The notes under the pieces are model-generated. The model was given only the letters and a program-made list of their open reading frames with translations, ran no database searches and had not been told where the DNA came from. Position numbers and translations under genes: made by a program. From Cytophagaceae bacterium (GTDB taxonomy: Bacteria > Bacteroidota > Bacteroidia > Cytophagales > Spirosomataceae), in assembly GCA_947486835.1 (NCBI GenBank), contig CANKVC010000003.1:1-35129 (forward strand): 35,129 nucleotides of DNA, written 5' to 3'. The stretch's first letter is position 1, and every line of letters begins with the position of its first letter. This document shows, piece after piece, positions 26,634-35,129 of this stretch.

Positions 26634-28115
26634 ATGAAAAATCAATTAAAATCCTATGTAGTCATTGCGCTTTTATCCAGTGGAATTTCTTTAGGCGCAT
26701 TTCAATTATTTAATTTGGGTTCAAAAAATACATTAGGCGAAGTCCCTTCTGCATTTACAAACACGGTCTCGAGCATCAATGTCCCCGGAAATCCAGGGGA
26801 ATTTACTTATGCAGCCGAAAAAACCACCCCTGCCGTGGTTCACATCAAAACTAAAATGGAACAGAGATCGCGCCAGCAATTTTCTAGTCCATTTGACGAT
26901 TTATTTGGCGGATTTGGTGATCCATTTGGTGGTGGAGGCGGCGGTGGTCGTAGACAAGCACCTCAGCAACAAGAGGCTTCTGGCTCAGGCGTCATCATTA
27001 GCGCTGACGGGTATATTGTAACTAATAATCACGTAGTAGCTGAAGCAAGTGAGATTTCAGTGATCTTGAATGATAAAAGAGAATTTAAAGGTAAGGTTAT
27101 TTCGACGGACCCTTCATCTGACTTAGCTGTCATTCAAATTAAGGCAAGTGGCCTTCCATTCCTAACATTTGGAGATTCAGATGCATTGAGAGTTGGAGAG
27201 TGGGTATTAGCCGTTGGGAATCCTTTTAACTTAGAATCAACCGTTACGGCAGGGATTGTATCTGCCAAAGGTCGTCAGAATATCATCGATCGCGATGGAG
27301 ACATTAACCCATTGGAATCATTTATCCAAACAGATGCAGCAGTTAATCCAGGAAATTCTGGAGGTGCACTTGTCAACTTAAAAGGCGAGTTGATCGGTAT
27401 TAATACAGCCATTTATTCACGCACAGGCCAATTTGCTGGATACTCATTTGCCGTTCCCGTAAGTATTGTCAAAAAAGTTTCAGGTGATTTAATCAAGTAT
27501 GGCAATGTCCAAAGAGGTTTCCTTGGGGTTAATATCCTAGAAGTAAACTCGAAATTAGTAGATGAAAAAGATCTTAAAGTAAAAGATGGAGTCTATGTAG
27601 GTGGATTTGCTGAAAACTCTGCAGCCAAAGATGCAGGCATTAAAATCAATGATGTGATCATGAAGATTGACGGAGTGGATACAAAATCAACGGCCAAACT
27701 CATGGAGATTGTTGGCAGAAAGAGGCCCGGTGAATCATTAAATGTTTCTGTAAATCGCGATGGCCAGATTAAAGAGTTCAATGTAACCCTGAAGAATAAA
27801 GATGGCAACACTTCTATACTTAAAGGAGACATCGGCGAAACGTATAAATCAGAGTTCTTAGGCGCCAAATTCGGTTCATTAAGTAGTGCAGATAAAGAAA
27901 AGTTTAAGTTGAGTTCTGGAGTTAAGGTGGTTGAAGTTACCACAGACGGAAGATTAGAAATGTATGGCTTATCCAAAGGATCCATCATTACCAAAATAAA
28001 TGATAAGGCTGTGAATAGCCCTAAAGAAGCTACGGAATTATTAGAAGCCAGAAGAGGTCGAATTAAATTAGAAGGAATTGACGTCGACGGATCTAGATTT
28101 ATCTACGTACTTTAA
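26634..28115 (+). CDS. Do/HtrA-family periplasmic serine protease (trypsin-like + PDZ)
   Basis: GSGVIISADGYIVTNNHVV, DPSSDLAVIQI, VNPGNSGGALVNLKGELIGINTAI; PDZ repeats. Confidence 0.94.
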   Translation: MKNQLKSYVVIALLSSGISLGAFQLFNLGSKNTLGEVPSAFTNTVSSINVPGNPGEFTYAAEKTTPAVVHIKTKMEQRSRQQFSSPFDDLFGGFGDPFGGGGGGGRRQAPQQQEASGSGVIISADGYIVTNNHVVAEASEISVILNDKREFKGKVISTDPSSDLAVIQIKASGLPFLTFGDSDALRVGEWVLAVGNPFNLESTVTAGIVSAKGRQNIIDRDGDINPLESFIQTDAAVNPGNSGGALVNLKGELIGINTAIYSRTGQFAGYSFAVPVSIVKKVSGDLIKYGNVQRGFLGVNILEVNSKLVDEKDLKVKDGVYVGGFAENSAAKDAGIKINDVIMKIDGVDTKSTAKLMEIVGRKRPGESLNVSVNRDGQIKEFNVTLKNKDGNTSILKGDIGETYKSEFLGAKFGSLSSADKEKFKLSSGVKVVEVTTDGRLEMYGLSKGSIITKINDKAVNSPKEATELLEARRGRIKLEGIDVDGSRFIYVL

Positions 28116-28150
28116 ACACAGATTTTAAAATCTAATTTTCTTTAAAACAA

Positions 28151-28180
28151 AAAACCCGAGGCAAATGCTTCGGGTTTTTT
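28151..28180. terminator. Bidirectional rho-independent terminator
   Basis: AAAACCCGAGGC-AAAT-GCTTCGGGTTTTTT between convergent htrA-like gene and pdhB. Confidence 0.88.
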
Positions 28181-28199
28181 AATGCATTAAATTATATAC

Positions 28200-29183
28200 T
28201 TAAGATTTATATAAAACTTGTTTTACTGCTTTAATCGTTCTTTCTACACTTGGTAAAATTTCCTCGATTAACGTAGGCGCGTAAGGCAAAGGCAAGTCAC
28301 GTGAATTCACACGAATCACAGGAGCATCTAAGAAATCAAAAGCCCAACGTTGTAAATGATAAGCAATTTCAGAAGAAATAGCCGCTAATGGATTTGCTTC
28401 TTCCACAACTACACATCGATTGGTTTTTTTAACTGATTCCACTACGGTCAAATAATCAATAGGGCGGACACTGCGCAAATCAATCACCTCAACGGAAATT
28501 CCTTGCTTCTCTAACTCTTCTACCGCAGGCATCACCACACGAGACAACATTTTACCGAAAGTCACTAGCGTAACGTCTTTACCCGCTTTCACAATATTAG
28601 CTTTTCCGATTGGAATCAAATATTCTCCATCGGGAACTAATCCTTTGTCTCCATACATCACTTCCGATTCCATAAAAATGACCGGATCATTATCGCGAAT
28701 GGAAGCTTTTAATAAACCTTTTGCGTCCGCTGGATTGGATGGAACAACCACTTTCAAACCAGGTGTATTGGCAAACCAATTTTCAAAATTAGATGAATGT
28801 TGGGATGACAATTGACCCGCATTTCCTGTTGGTCCTCTAAAAACAATCGGGCAAGAATATTGTCCACCTGACATGGACATAATTTTTGAAGCCGAATTAA
28901 TTACTTGGTCTATGGCAACCAATGAAAAATTGAATGTCATGAATTCTACGATGGGTCTTAATCCATTCGCAGCAGCACCTACTGAAATTCCTCCAAATCC
29001 CAATTCAGCGATCGGTGTGTCAATCACACGATCCGGACCAAACTCATCCAACATCCCCTGGGAAACTTTATAGGCCCCATTATATTCAGCCACCTCTTCT
29101 CCTATAAGGAAAACACTTGAATCAGTTCGCATTTCTTCTTGCATGGCTTCACGCAAGGCTTCTCTAAATTGAATTTCTCTCAT
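28200..29183 (-). CDS. pdhB: Pyruvate dehydrogenase E1 component, beta subunit
   Basis: MREIQFREALREAMQEEMRTDSSVFLIGEEVAEYNGAYKVSQGM, DRVIDTPIAELGFGGISVGAA, GQLSSQHS. Confidence 0.92.
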   Translation of the reverse strand: MREIQFREALREAMQEEMRTDSSVFLIGEEVAEYNGAYKVSQGMLDEFGPDRVIDTPIAELGFGGISVGAAANGLRPIVEFMTFNFSLVAIDQVINSASKIMSMSGGQYSCPIVFRGPTGNAGQLSSQHSSNFENWFANTPGLKVVVPSNPADAKGLLKASIRDNDPVIFMESEVMYGDKGLVPDGEYLIPIGKANIVKAGKDVTLVTFGKMLSRVVMPAVEELEKQGISVEVIDLRSVRPIDYLTVVESVKKTNRCVVVEEANPLAAISSEIAYHLQRWAFDFLDAPVIRVNSRDLPLPYAPTLIEEILPSVERTIKAVKQVLYKS

Positions 29184-29216
29184 AATGATAAATTAAGTAT
29201 GCAACCTAATCGGGAG

Positions 29217-29246
29217 CAAAATTAGGCAAGAAAATGCATACAACAA
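29217..29246 (-). promoter_or_regulatory. Consensus Bacteroidota promoter for pdhB
   Basis: Minus-strand TTG (29246-29244)-N19-TAATTTTG (29224-29217). Confidence 0.65.
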
Positions 29247-29323
29247 AACCAAAATTAGGTTTCTCATGCTCCCAATTTGATAAATTCTAGGTATTTTTGA
29301 TAATAATTAGAATTTCTACCCAA

Positions 29324-30352
29324 ATGACTGTTAAAATAGCTCCCATTTCTGAATCATTGGCCACTTTTTTTGACCAAAACGAATATTCGCACATCGCTAT
29401 TTTGGTCGATGAATTTACAAACAAATATTGTTTGCCTATCATTCAAGATTTGTTGCCTTCTAATTTCACCAAAATTCTGATTAAATCTGGAGAGCATCAT
29501 AAAAATTTAGCTACCTGTGAGCAGGTTTGGGACCGAATGACAAAGGCTAATATGGATCGACATAGTTTATTGGTCAATTTAGGTGGCGGTGTCATAGGCG
29601 ATTTAGGAGGTTTTTGTGCCTCCACCTACAAAAGAGGAATCGATTTCATTCAAATTCCTACTACATTATTAGCCCAAGTGGACGCGAGTGTAGGGGGTAA
29701 ATTAGGCATCGACTTCCACGGACTAAAAAATCATATCGGAGTTTTCCAATTGCCTAAAGCCGTATTAATTGACCCCAAATTCATTGATACCTTATCGATC
29801 CAACAAAAAAAATCTGGCTTTGCTGAAATTATCAAACATTGCTTAATTCGCGATGAAAAGGAATGGAGTGCGATACGCCAACAAAGTTTCGAGGAATTGG
29901 ATTTATCAAAATTAATTGCTCATTCAGTTGCGATCAAAGAAGCGGTTGTTTTAGAAGATCCAAAAGAAGCGGGCTTACGTAAAATATTAAATTTTGGTCA
30001 TACCTTAGGCCACGCCATTGAAACCTATTTATTAGATAAGGGGAAAAGGAAGATTTTACATGGAGAGGCGATTGCGATCGGCATGATTGTAGAAGCATTT
30101 ATTTCCCATCAACGCGATTTAATTAGCCTACAAGAACTTGAAGAAATAGAATCTTATTTGTTTGAAAACTATGGTCGGGTCAAATTGCACACAGAAGAAA
30201 TTTCTAAAATTATCGCATTAACTGCTCAAGATAAAAAGAACAAAGGCAAAGAAATTCGCTTTTCATTGTTGACCGGATTAGGCGATTGTGGATATGATAT
30301 CCCTGTTAGCGCCTCAGAAATGAAGAAGGCCATTCAGTATTACTTGAATTAA
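29324..30352 (+). CDS. aroB: 3-dehydroquinate synthase
   Basis: LVNLGGGVIGDLGGFCASTYKRGIDFIQIPTTLLAQVDASVGGKLGID, KSGFAEIIKH, NFGHTLGHAIE; ATG at 29324 preferred over TTG at 29297. Confidence 0.95.
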   Translation: MTVKIAPISESLATFFDQNEYSHIAILVDEFTNKYCLPIIQDLLPSNFTKILIKSGEHHKNLATCEQVWDRMTKANMDRHSLLVNLGGGVIGDLGGFCASTYKRGIDFIQIPTTLLAQVDASVGGKLGIDFHGLKNHIGVFQLPKAVLIDPKFIDTLSIQQKKSGFAEIIKHCLIRDEKEWSAIRQQSFEELDLSKLIAHSVAIKEAVVLEDPKEAGLRKILNFGHTLGHAIETYLLDKGKRKILHGEAIAIGMIVEAFISHQRDLISLQELEEIESYLFENYGRVKLHTEEISKIIALTAQDKKNKGKEIRFSLLTGLGDCGYDIPVSASEMKKAIQYYLN

Positions 30353-30640
30353 TTATTCGATTACCTGCGGTACTTTAAAATATTGCTCGTTGGTATCCGG
30401 CCCCAAAGCCAATGCTTTTTCCTTGGACAAATCTTGTTTAGCCACATCTTCTCGAAATTGATTCATGGCCGGTGTCATATGAACTAAGGGCTCCACATGA
30501 TCCGTATTCACCGCATTAAGCGCTTCCATCCAGTCAAGAACCTTGTTGATGGATTCTTGCATCGGTTCGATTTCATTGGGGTTTAATTCCAAACGAGCCA
30601 AATGGGCAATCTTTAATACATCTTCCTTATTTACTTTCAT
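30353..30640 (-). CDS. gatC: Asp/Glu-tRNA(Asn/Gln) amidotransferase subunit C
   Basis: VLKIAHLARLELNPNEI...VLDWMEALNAVNTDHVEPLVHMTP; 95 aa. Confidence 0.92.
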   Translation of the reverse strand: MKVNKEDVLKIAHLARLELNPNEIEPMQESINKVLDWMEALNAVNTDHVEPLVHMTPAMNQFREDVAKQDLSKEKALALGPDTNEQYFKVPQVIE

Positions 30641-30818
30641 CTTCTTTCTGAATTAACTTTTTATCATCTGGCATTTCCTTGTCCAAAAAGGAATTTAATT
30701 GGTCGCGATCCATCGAAGAAATAATTTGACCAAACGAATCAATTTTCATTTCAAAACCTTCCAAATTAGGATGCACCTTAGGTTTTTTTTCGATCGGGTT
30801 GATTATTTTTTTTGCCAT
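30627..30818 (-). CDS. Small uncharacterised protein between gltX and gatC
   Basis: MAKKIINPIEKKPKVHPNLEGFEMKIDSFGQIISSMDRDQLNSFLDKEMPDDKKLIQKEDESK; overlaps gatC start by 14 nt; start (30818) lies 1 nt past the gltX stop codon. Confidence 0.7.
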   Translation of the reverse strand: MAKKIINPIEKKPKVHPNLEGFEMKIDSFGQIISSMDRDQLNSFLDKEMPDDKKLIQKEDESK

Positions 30819-30819
30819 T

Positions 30820-32322
30820 TTATCTTTTATTGAATGCATCTATTGCATGGGTAAGCCGAAGCAAAACTTGCTCTTTACCCCACAATTCCATTGAGATCAT
30901 CAAATCGGGTCCTGCCCCATTTCCACTTAAGGCGACGCGCAACATTTGCATCACCTTTCCCATTTTGATACCGGCCTCTTCTAATTTCACATGAATGAAC
31001 GACTTAATGGAATCAGCTTCCCAAAGCTCTAAATCAGGCAAACTTTCCTTTAAAACTTGTAAGCCCTTTTGCGATTCCTCGTTCCATTTATTTAATACGA
31101 CTGCCTCCTCGTAGATCGTAGGCAATTCCGTAAACTCCTTCACTTTTTCACCCAATTCCTGAGGAAAAGTAATCCGATCTAAAAATAAATGCACAAATGA
31201 TTCTGCTTCTTTTTTAGGCAAATCGGGTAAATATTGAACAGCTAGAGTACTAACATCCTGTAATTTAAGGTATTGCTCATTAAACCATTTGGCTTTATTT
31301 ACGTCAAATTTAGCCCCTGCCTTATTGATTCTCTCTAATGAAAAAGCAGAAATCAATTCATCTAATGAAAATAATTCTTGTTCTGTTCCTGGGTTCCAAC
31401 CTAAAAAAGCTAAGAAATTAATCATGGCCGAAGGAAGATATCCCTCTTGTTTAAAGCCCTTTGAAATAGTTCCTGTTTGTGGGTCCTTCCATTCTAAAGG
31501 AAAGACAGGAAATCCGCCTAAATCCGCATCTCTTTTTGAAAGTTTTCCATTCCCTTCCGGCTTTAGTAACAGGGGTAGATGGGCGAATTGTGGCGGCTGC
31601 CAACCAAAAGCCTGGTACAACAATATATGCAATGGAGCTGATGGAAGCCATTCCTCGCCACGAATCACATGAGTGATTTCCATAATATGGTCATCCACGA
31701 CATTGGCTAAATGGTAAGTTGGCATACCATCCGATTTCATTAAAACTTTGTCATCGATACTGGACGTATGAACATGTACCCAATCGCGAATGCTATCTTG
31801 GAACCGTATTTCCGCCTTCGCTGGAACTTTTAATCGGATTACATAGGGCATCCCTGAAGCGATCAAATCACTTATTTCCTGCTCAGACATAGACAAAGAG
31901 TTCTTTAATTTGACTCTTGTTAAAGCATTGTATTGAAACGCGCTTCCTTTACTTTCGTAGATTGCTCGCATCGCATCCAACTCCTCAGAGGTGTCAAATG
32001 CATAATATGCTTTTCCTGAATTGATTAATTCGTCTGCATATACTTTATACAATTCCTTACGCTCACTTTGTCGATAAGGTTCATGTGGACCGCCCACGCC
32101 TATTCCTTCGTCGGGCATAATTCCCAACCATTTTAAAGAATCTAAAATATAGTTTTCTGCACCTTCAACAAAGCGGGTTTGATCAGTATCTTCAATACGT
32201 AATATAAAAGTACCCCCTAATTTATGCGCTAATAAATAATTATATAAAGCGGTTCGAACCCCTCCTATATGCAAAGCACCTGTGGGACTTGGGGCAAATC
32301 GAACTCTTAATTTTTTAGACAT
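30820..32322 (-). CDS. gltX: Glutamyl-tRNA synthetase
   Basis: VRFAPSPTGALHIGGVRTALYNYL, RIEDTDQTR, GNGKLSKRDADLG (KMSKR-type). Confidence 0.95.
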   Translation of the reverse strand: MSKKLRVRFAPSPTGALHIGGVRTALYNYLLAHKLGGTFILRIEDTDQTRFVEGAENYILDSLKWLGIMPDEGIGVGGPHEPYRQSERKELYKVYADELINSGKAYYAFDTSEELDAMRAIYESKGSAFQYNALTRVKLKNSLSMSEQEISDLIASGMPYVIRLKVPAKAEIRFQDSIRDWVHVHTSSIDDKVLMKSDGMPTYHLANVVDDHIMEITHVIRGEEWLPSAPLHILLYQAFGWQPPQFAHLPLLLKPEGNGKLSKRDADLGGFPVFPLEWKDPQTGTISKGFKQEGYLPSAMINFLAFLGWNPGTEQELFSLDELISAFSLERINKAGAKFDVNKAKWFNEQYLKLQDVSTLAVQYLPDLPKKEAESFVHLFLDRITFPQELGEKVKEFTELPTIYEEAVVLNKWNEESQKGLQVLKESLPDLELWEADSIKSFIHVKLEEAGIKMGKVMQMLRVALSGNGAGPDLMISMELWGKEQVLLRLTHAIDAFNKR

Positions 32323-32328
32323 ATTTGA

Positions 32329-32700
32329 TTATTTATAGGCAATGCAAGAAATCTCAACGCGAACATTTTTGGGCAATCGGGCTACTTCTACGGTCTCACG
32401 AGCCGGTGGATTTGCCGTGAAATATTGGCCATATACACCATTGATTTGACTGAAATGATTCATGTCCTGGATAAAAATCGAACATTTCACAACCTGTTCA
32501 AATGAATATCCCGCCTCTTTTAAAATATAACCCAAGTTTTTCATGACTTGATCAGTTTCTTCTTCAATACTTGCGCCTGATTCAAAGGCGGAAAGGGCGA
32601 TTTGACCAGACACATATAAAGTACCATTCACCTCAACAGCCTGTGAATAAGGACCTATGGGAGCAGGAGCGTCTGTAGATAAAATTATTTTTTTTGTCAT
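32329..32700 (-). CDS. RidA/YjgF-family enamine/imine deaminase
   Basis: DAPAPIGPYSQAVEVNGTLYVSGQIAL, PARETVEVARLPKNVRVEISCIA. Confidence 0.94.
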   Translation of the reverse strand: MTKKIILSTDAPAPIGPYSQAVEVNGTLYVSGQIALSAFESGASIEEETDQVMKNLGYILKEAGYSFEQVVKCSIFIQDMNHFSQINGVYGQYFTANPPARETVEVARLPKNVRVEISCIAYK

Positions 32701-32707
32701 ATCTTTG
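32700..32707 (+). promoter_or_regulatory. -7 promoter element TATCTTTG for the EamA transporter
   Basis: TAnnTTTG match that begins on the last base of the ridA start codon complement; the eamA ATG follows at 32715. Confidence 0.4.
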
Positions 32708-32714
32708 AAATGAA

Positions 32715-33617
32715 ATGCAAGTTACCAAAATCACCTCATTTATAATAAACAAAAAAGGAATCTTCTTTATGTTGATTTCCTCCCTTTGCTTTGCTTCTAT
32801 GTCAGCCATGGCCAAAGATTTAAGCGAAAAGTTTTCCTCGGTGCAGTTGGTATTTTTTAGAAGTGCTGTAGGCCTTCCCTTTTTATTTACCAGTTTATGG
32901 CTTAAACCTGCGGTCCAAAAAGGAGGTAAATTATATTTCATAATTCTTCGAGGCATCCTGGGAGCCTTTACTTTATACTGCTTATTTTACACGCTGGAAC
33001 ACCTGAGTTTATCCTTAACAAATACGTATGGCCAAGCATTCCCTTTGTTCATCGCTATTTTTAGTTTTTTCATATTTCCCACTGAAAAATTATCTCGACA
33101 CCAAATCATGTATTTGCTCGTCGGCTTTTGTGGAATAATTCTGATTTTTAGGCCAGAGACCAACGGCACATTATTGCATCATAGCACGGGCATTATTTAT
33201 GCAATCGGAACGGCATTGGGATACATTGCGATCAAAGAGGCGCAAAAATACTATGATTCCAGGTGGGTGGTTATTTCATTCATGGGTGCAGGGCTCATCG
33301 CCTCTATTCTTTCATTGTCCTTTGGGACGTTTACGGACCTTCCGAATAGTTTCCTGACAGGGAAGTGGATAGCGCCGAGTGCCAACGAATGGCTGCTCGC
33401 CTTAATTATGGGCCTTTTAGCACTAGGAGTACAATATTTTACCACTCAAGCTTTGTTAAATGAAAAAACAAGCATCGTGGGGGCCATTGGAAATAGCAGT
33501 GTTTTGTTTTCTATCTTGATTGAAATAATTTTGGGCCATGGCTTTCCAAGTCCTATCGTATGTCTGGGTATTAGCTTAGTTGTATACGGCAGTTATCAGG
33601 TTAGCAAAGGAGATTAA
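32715..33617 (+). CDS. EamA/DMT-family transporter
   Basis: Two-repeat ~10-TM protein; GIFFMLISSLCFASMSAMAKDLSEKFSSVQLVFFRS, ILRGILGAFTLYCLFYTLEHLSLSLTNTYGQAFPLF. Confidence 0.9.
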   Translation: MQVTKITSFIINKKGIFFMLISSLCFASMSAMAKDLSEKFSSVQLVFFRSAVGLPFLFTSLWLKPAVQKGGKLYFIILRGILGAFTLYCLFYTLEHLSLSLTNTYGQAFPLFIAIFSFFIFPTEKLSRHQIMYLLVGFCGIILIFRPETNGTLLHHSTGIIYAIGTALGYIAIKEAQKYYDSRWVVISFMGAGLIASILSLSFGTFTDLPNSFLTGKWIAPSANEWLLALIMGLLALGVQYFTTQALLNEKTSIVGAIGNSSVLFSILIEIILGHGFPSPIVCLGISLVVYGSYQVSKGD

Positions 33618-33718
33618 TTCAGGATTCAGACGCGACAAAAAGCAAATAATTTTAAGCTTAGAAATCAGCGTCCATCGAATAAATTGAATTGAGCAAATTC
33701 TATCATATTAGATACATA

Positions 33719-33755
33719 AAAAAATCCCCCTGAAATGCAGGAGGATTTTAAATTT
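33719..33755. terminator. Bidirectional rho-independent terminator
   Basis: AAAATCCCCCTG-AAATG-CAGGAGGATTTT (one mismatch), A-run before and T-run after, between convergent genes. Confidence 0.82.
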
Positions 33756-33789
33756 TTCATTCCACAAGGGAATTCAAAATACATGTGAA

Positions 33790-34884
33790 TTATGCAGTTG
33801 CCGAGTTCATTACTTCGGTTTGCTTACGGATTGATTCAGAGTGAATCAATTTAAACAACTCCTCTACAAACTCAGGATATAAAGCTAAACCTTTAGCTTG
33901 ATTTGCACGATCACTATGAAGTTGCTTCCAACGATCTAATTGCAAAACAGCTACATTATTATCGCGCTTGTACTCACCTAATTTTTCTACTACGGCCATG
34001 CGAGCAGCTAAAACTTCTAATACCTCACGATCAATATTATCAATTTTCTCACGAAGGCTAGCTAATTCATCTGAAAAATCAGCGCCATAATTTGCATTAC
34101 GCACATCTAATTCACGTAACATCTCACCTAATTTCTCCGGGGTAACTTGTTGGGACGCATCAGACCAAGCCGCATCAGGATCTCTGTGCGTCTCGATAAT
34201 CATACCATCATAATTCAAATCAAGGATTCTTTGAGATAATTCCATCAATAAAGCACGCTTTCCAGCCATGTGAGACGGATCACCGATCAATGGCATTTGA
34301 GGAAATAAACGCTTTAACTCAACAGCCATAGCCCACATAGGTGAATTACGGTATTTCGTTTCTTGCGCATTTGAGAAACCACGGTGAATCGCACCTAATT
34401 TCTTAATACCAGAGCCTTGAAGACGCTCAAATGCACCTACCCAAAGAGCTAAATCTGGATTTACTGGATTTTTAACTAATACTGGAACATCAACACCCTT
34501 AAGTGCATCTGCTAAATCTTGAACATTGAATGGATTCACAGTCGTACGTGCACCAATCCACAATACATCAACGCCATATTTCAAAGCCAACTCAACATGC
34601 TCAGGTGTAGCCACCTCAATCGCCAATGGCAATCCAGTTTCTTTTTTCGCCTCTACTAACCACTTTAAAGCGGGCTCTCCCATTCCTTCAAAACTACCTG
34701 GACGCGTACGTGGTTTCCAAACTCCAGCACGCATAATATGTGCATAACCCTCCGCTTTAATGCGACGAGCTGTTTCTAATACTTGCTCTTCTGTTTCAGC
34801 TGAACACGGACCCGCAATAATAAGGGGTTTACCTTCCGTCTGAATCCATTCCTGCATAGGAATAATGTCTAAATTGGCATTCAT
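33790..34884 (-). CDS. Bifunctional 3-deoxy-7-phosphoheptulonate synthase / type II chorismate mutase
   Basis: IIAGPCSAETEEQVLETARRI, RAGVWKPRTRPGSFEGMG, PLIGDPSHMAGKR; C-terminal CM LREKIDNIDREVLEVLAARMAVVEKLGEYKRDNN. Confidence 0.94.
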   Translation of the reverse strand: MNANLDIIPMQEWIQTEGKPLIIAGPCSAETEEQVLETARRIKAEGYAHIMRAGVWKPRTRPGSFEGMGEPALKWLVEAKKETGLPLAIEVATPEHVELALKYGVDVLWIGARTTVNPFNVQDLADALKGVDVPVLVKNPVNPDLALWVGAFERLQGSGIKKLGAIHRGFSNAQETKYRNSPMWAMAVELKRLFPQMPLIGDPSHMAGKRALLMELSQRILDLNYDGMIIETHRDPDAAWSDASQQVTPEKLGEMLRELDVRNANYGADFSDELASLREKIDNIDREVLEVLAARMAVVEKLGEYKRDNNVAVLQLDRWKQLHSDRANQAKGLALYPEFVEELFKLIHSESIRKQTEVMNSATA

Positions 34885-34971
34885 AATACTTCTTACGTTT
34901 TCAGGCAGCTTTCGCCTGTGATTTATGATTATTTATTTAATATGATACGAATATCGGTCAATATAAACTCT

Positions 34972-34979
34972 TATATTTG
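34972..34979 (+). promoter_or_regulatory. -7 promoter element TATATTTG upstream of proline dehydrogenase
   Basis: TAnnTTTG match 19 nt before the ATG; no clear -33. Confidence 0.4.
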
Positions 34980-34997
34980 CAAGCAATTTTGTACCAA

Positions 34998-35129
34998 ATG
35001 ACCCTAAATACTTCATCAAACGAATTGAAAAAGCTTTCCTTTGAGGACACCCACATTGCCTTTGCCTCCAAAAATAATTTCGCACTACAAAAAGCCTATT
35101 GGATTTTTGCCATAATGAATCAAAATTGG
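34998..35129 (+). CDS. Proline dehydrogenase, N-terminal fragment (truncated by window end)
   Basis: MTLNTSSNELKKLSFEDTHIAFASKNNFALQKAYWIFAIMNQNW resembles the N-terminus of Bacteroidota proline dehydrogenases (DNTEIAF..KS...LKKAYFLF..M); not in the ORF track because it runs off the window. Confidence 0.65.
   Translation, partial: MTLNTSSNELKKLSFEDTHIAFASKNNFALQKAYWIFAIMNQNW

Noticed and set aside
26924-26965. Glycine-rich run (GGGGGGG) in the HtrA protease as an unusual repeat
   Set aside because: Codons are mixed (GGT/GGA/GGC), and flexible glycine-rich segments ahead of the protease core occur in this family; not noteworthy.
31289-31676. ORFs of up to 127 aa on the plus strand (plus a minus-strand alternate frame) over gltX
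   Set aside because: Shadow ORFs of a conserved synthetase; no independent support.
32245-32275. GCGGTTCGAACCCCTCC resembles a tRNA T-arm (GGTTCGAACC)
   Set aside because: It is inside gltX encoding the conserved GGVRTALYNYL motif; no acceptor, D or anticodon arms can be found around it.

Overview
This 35 kb window comes from a Bacteroidota chromosome, probably Cytophagia/Cytophagales. The lineage call rests on protein families and on repeated TTG-N19-TAnnTTTG-type promoters. The content is mostly ordinary housekeeping: sdhCAB, tdk, acpP-fabF-rnc, murB, ribBA, lysS, an HtrA protease, pdhB, aroB, gltX/gatC, DAHP synthase-chorismate mutase, and the start of a proline dehydrogenase. I found no CRISPR array, phage, transposon, rRNA or tRNA gene, and no clear new multi-gene system. 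The observations most worth a second look are: (1) a perfect 12-bp inverted repeat plus T-run that contains the start codon of an uncharacterised HhH/beta-barrel-like protein; (2) a 62-nt structured element ending in T9 between acpP and fabF; (3) a cold-shock gene with a consensus promoter, a ~140-nt leader and a tandem TTTCTCCTCT repeat; (4) a small unknown protein translationally interlocked between gltX and gatC; (5) a GT5-only 'glycogen synthase' overlapping a DUF4270 lipoprotein; (6) palindromes abutting the lysS and amino-acid permease promoters; (7) a ROK kinase lacking the zinc motif; (8) a (GAA)14 microsatellite inside a conserved unknown protein. All calls were made by eye from the sequence and the ORF track, with no database search.
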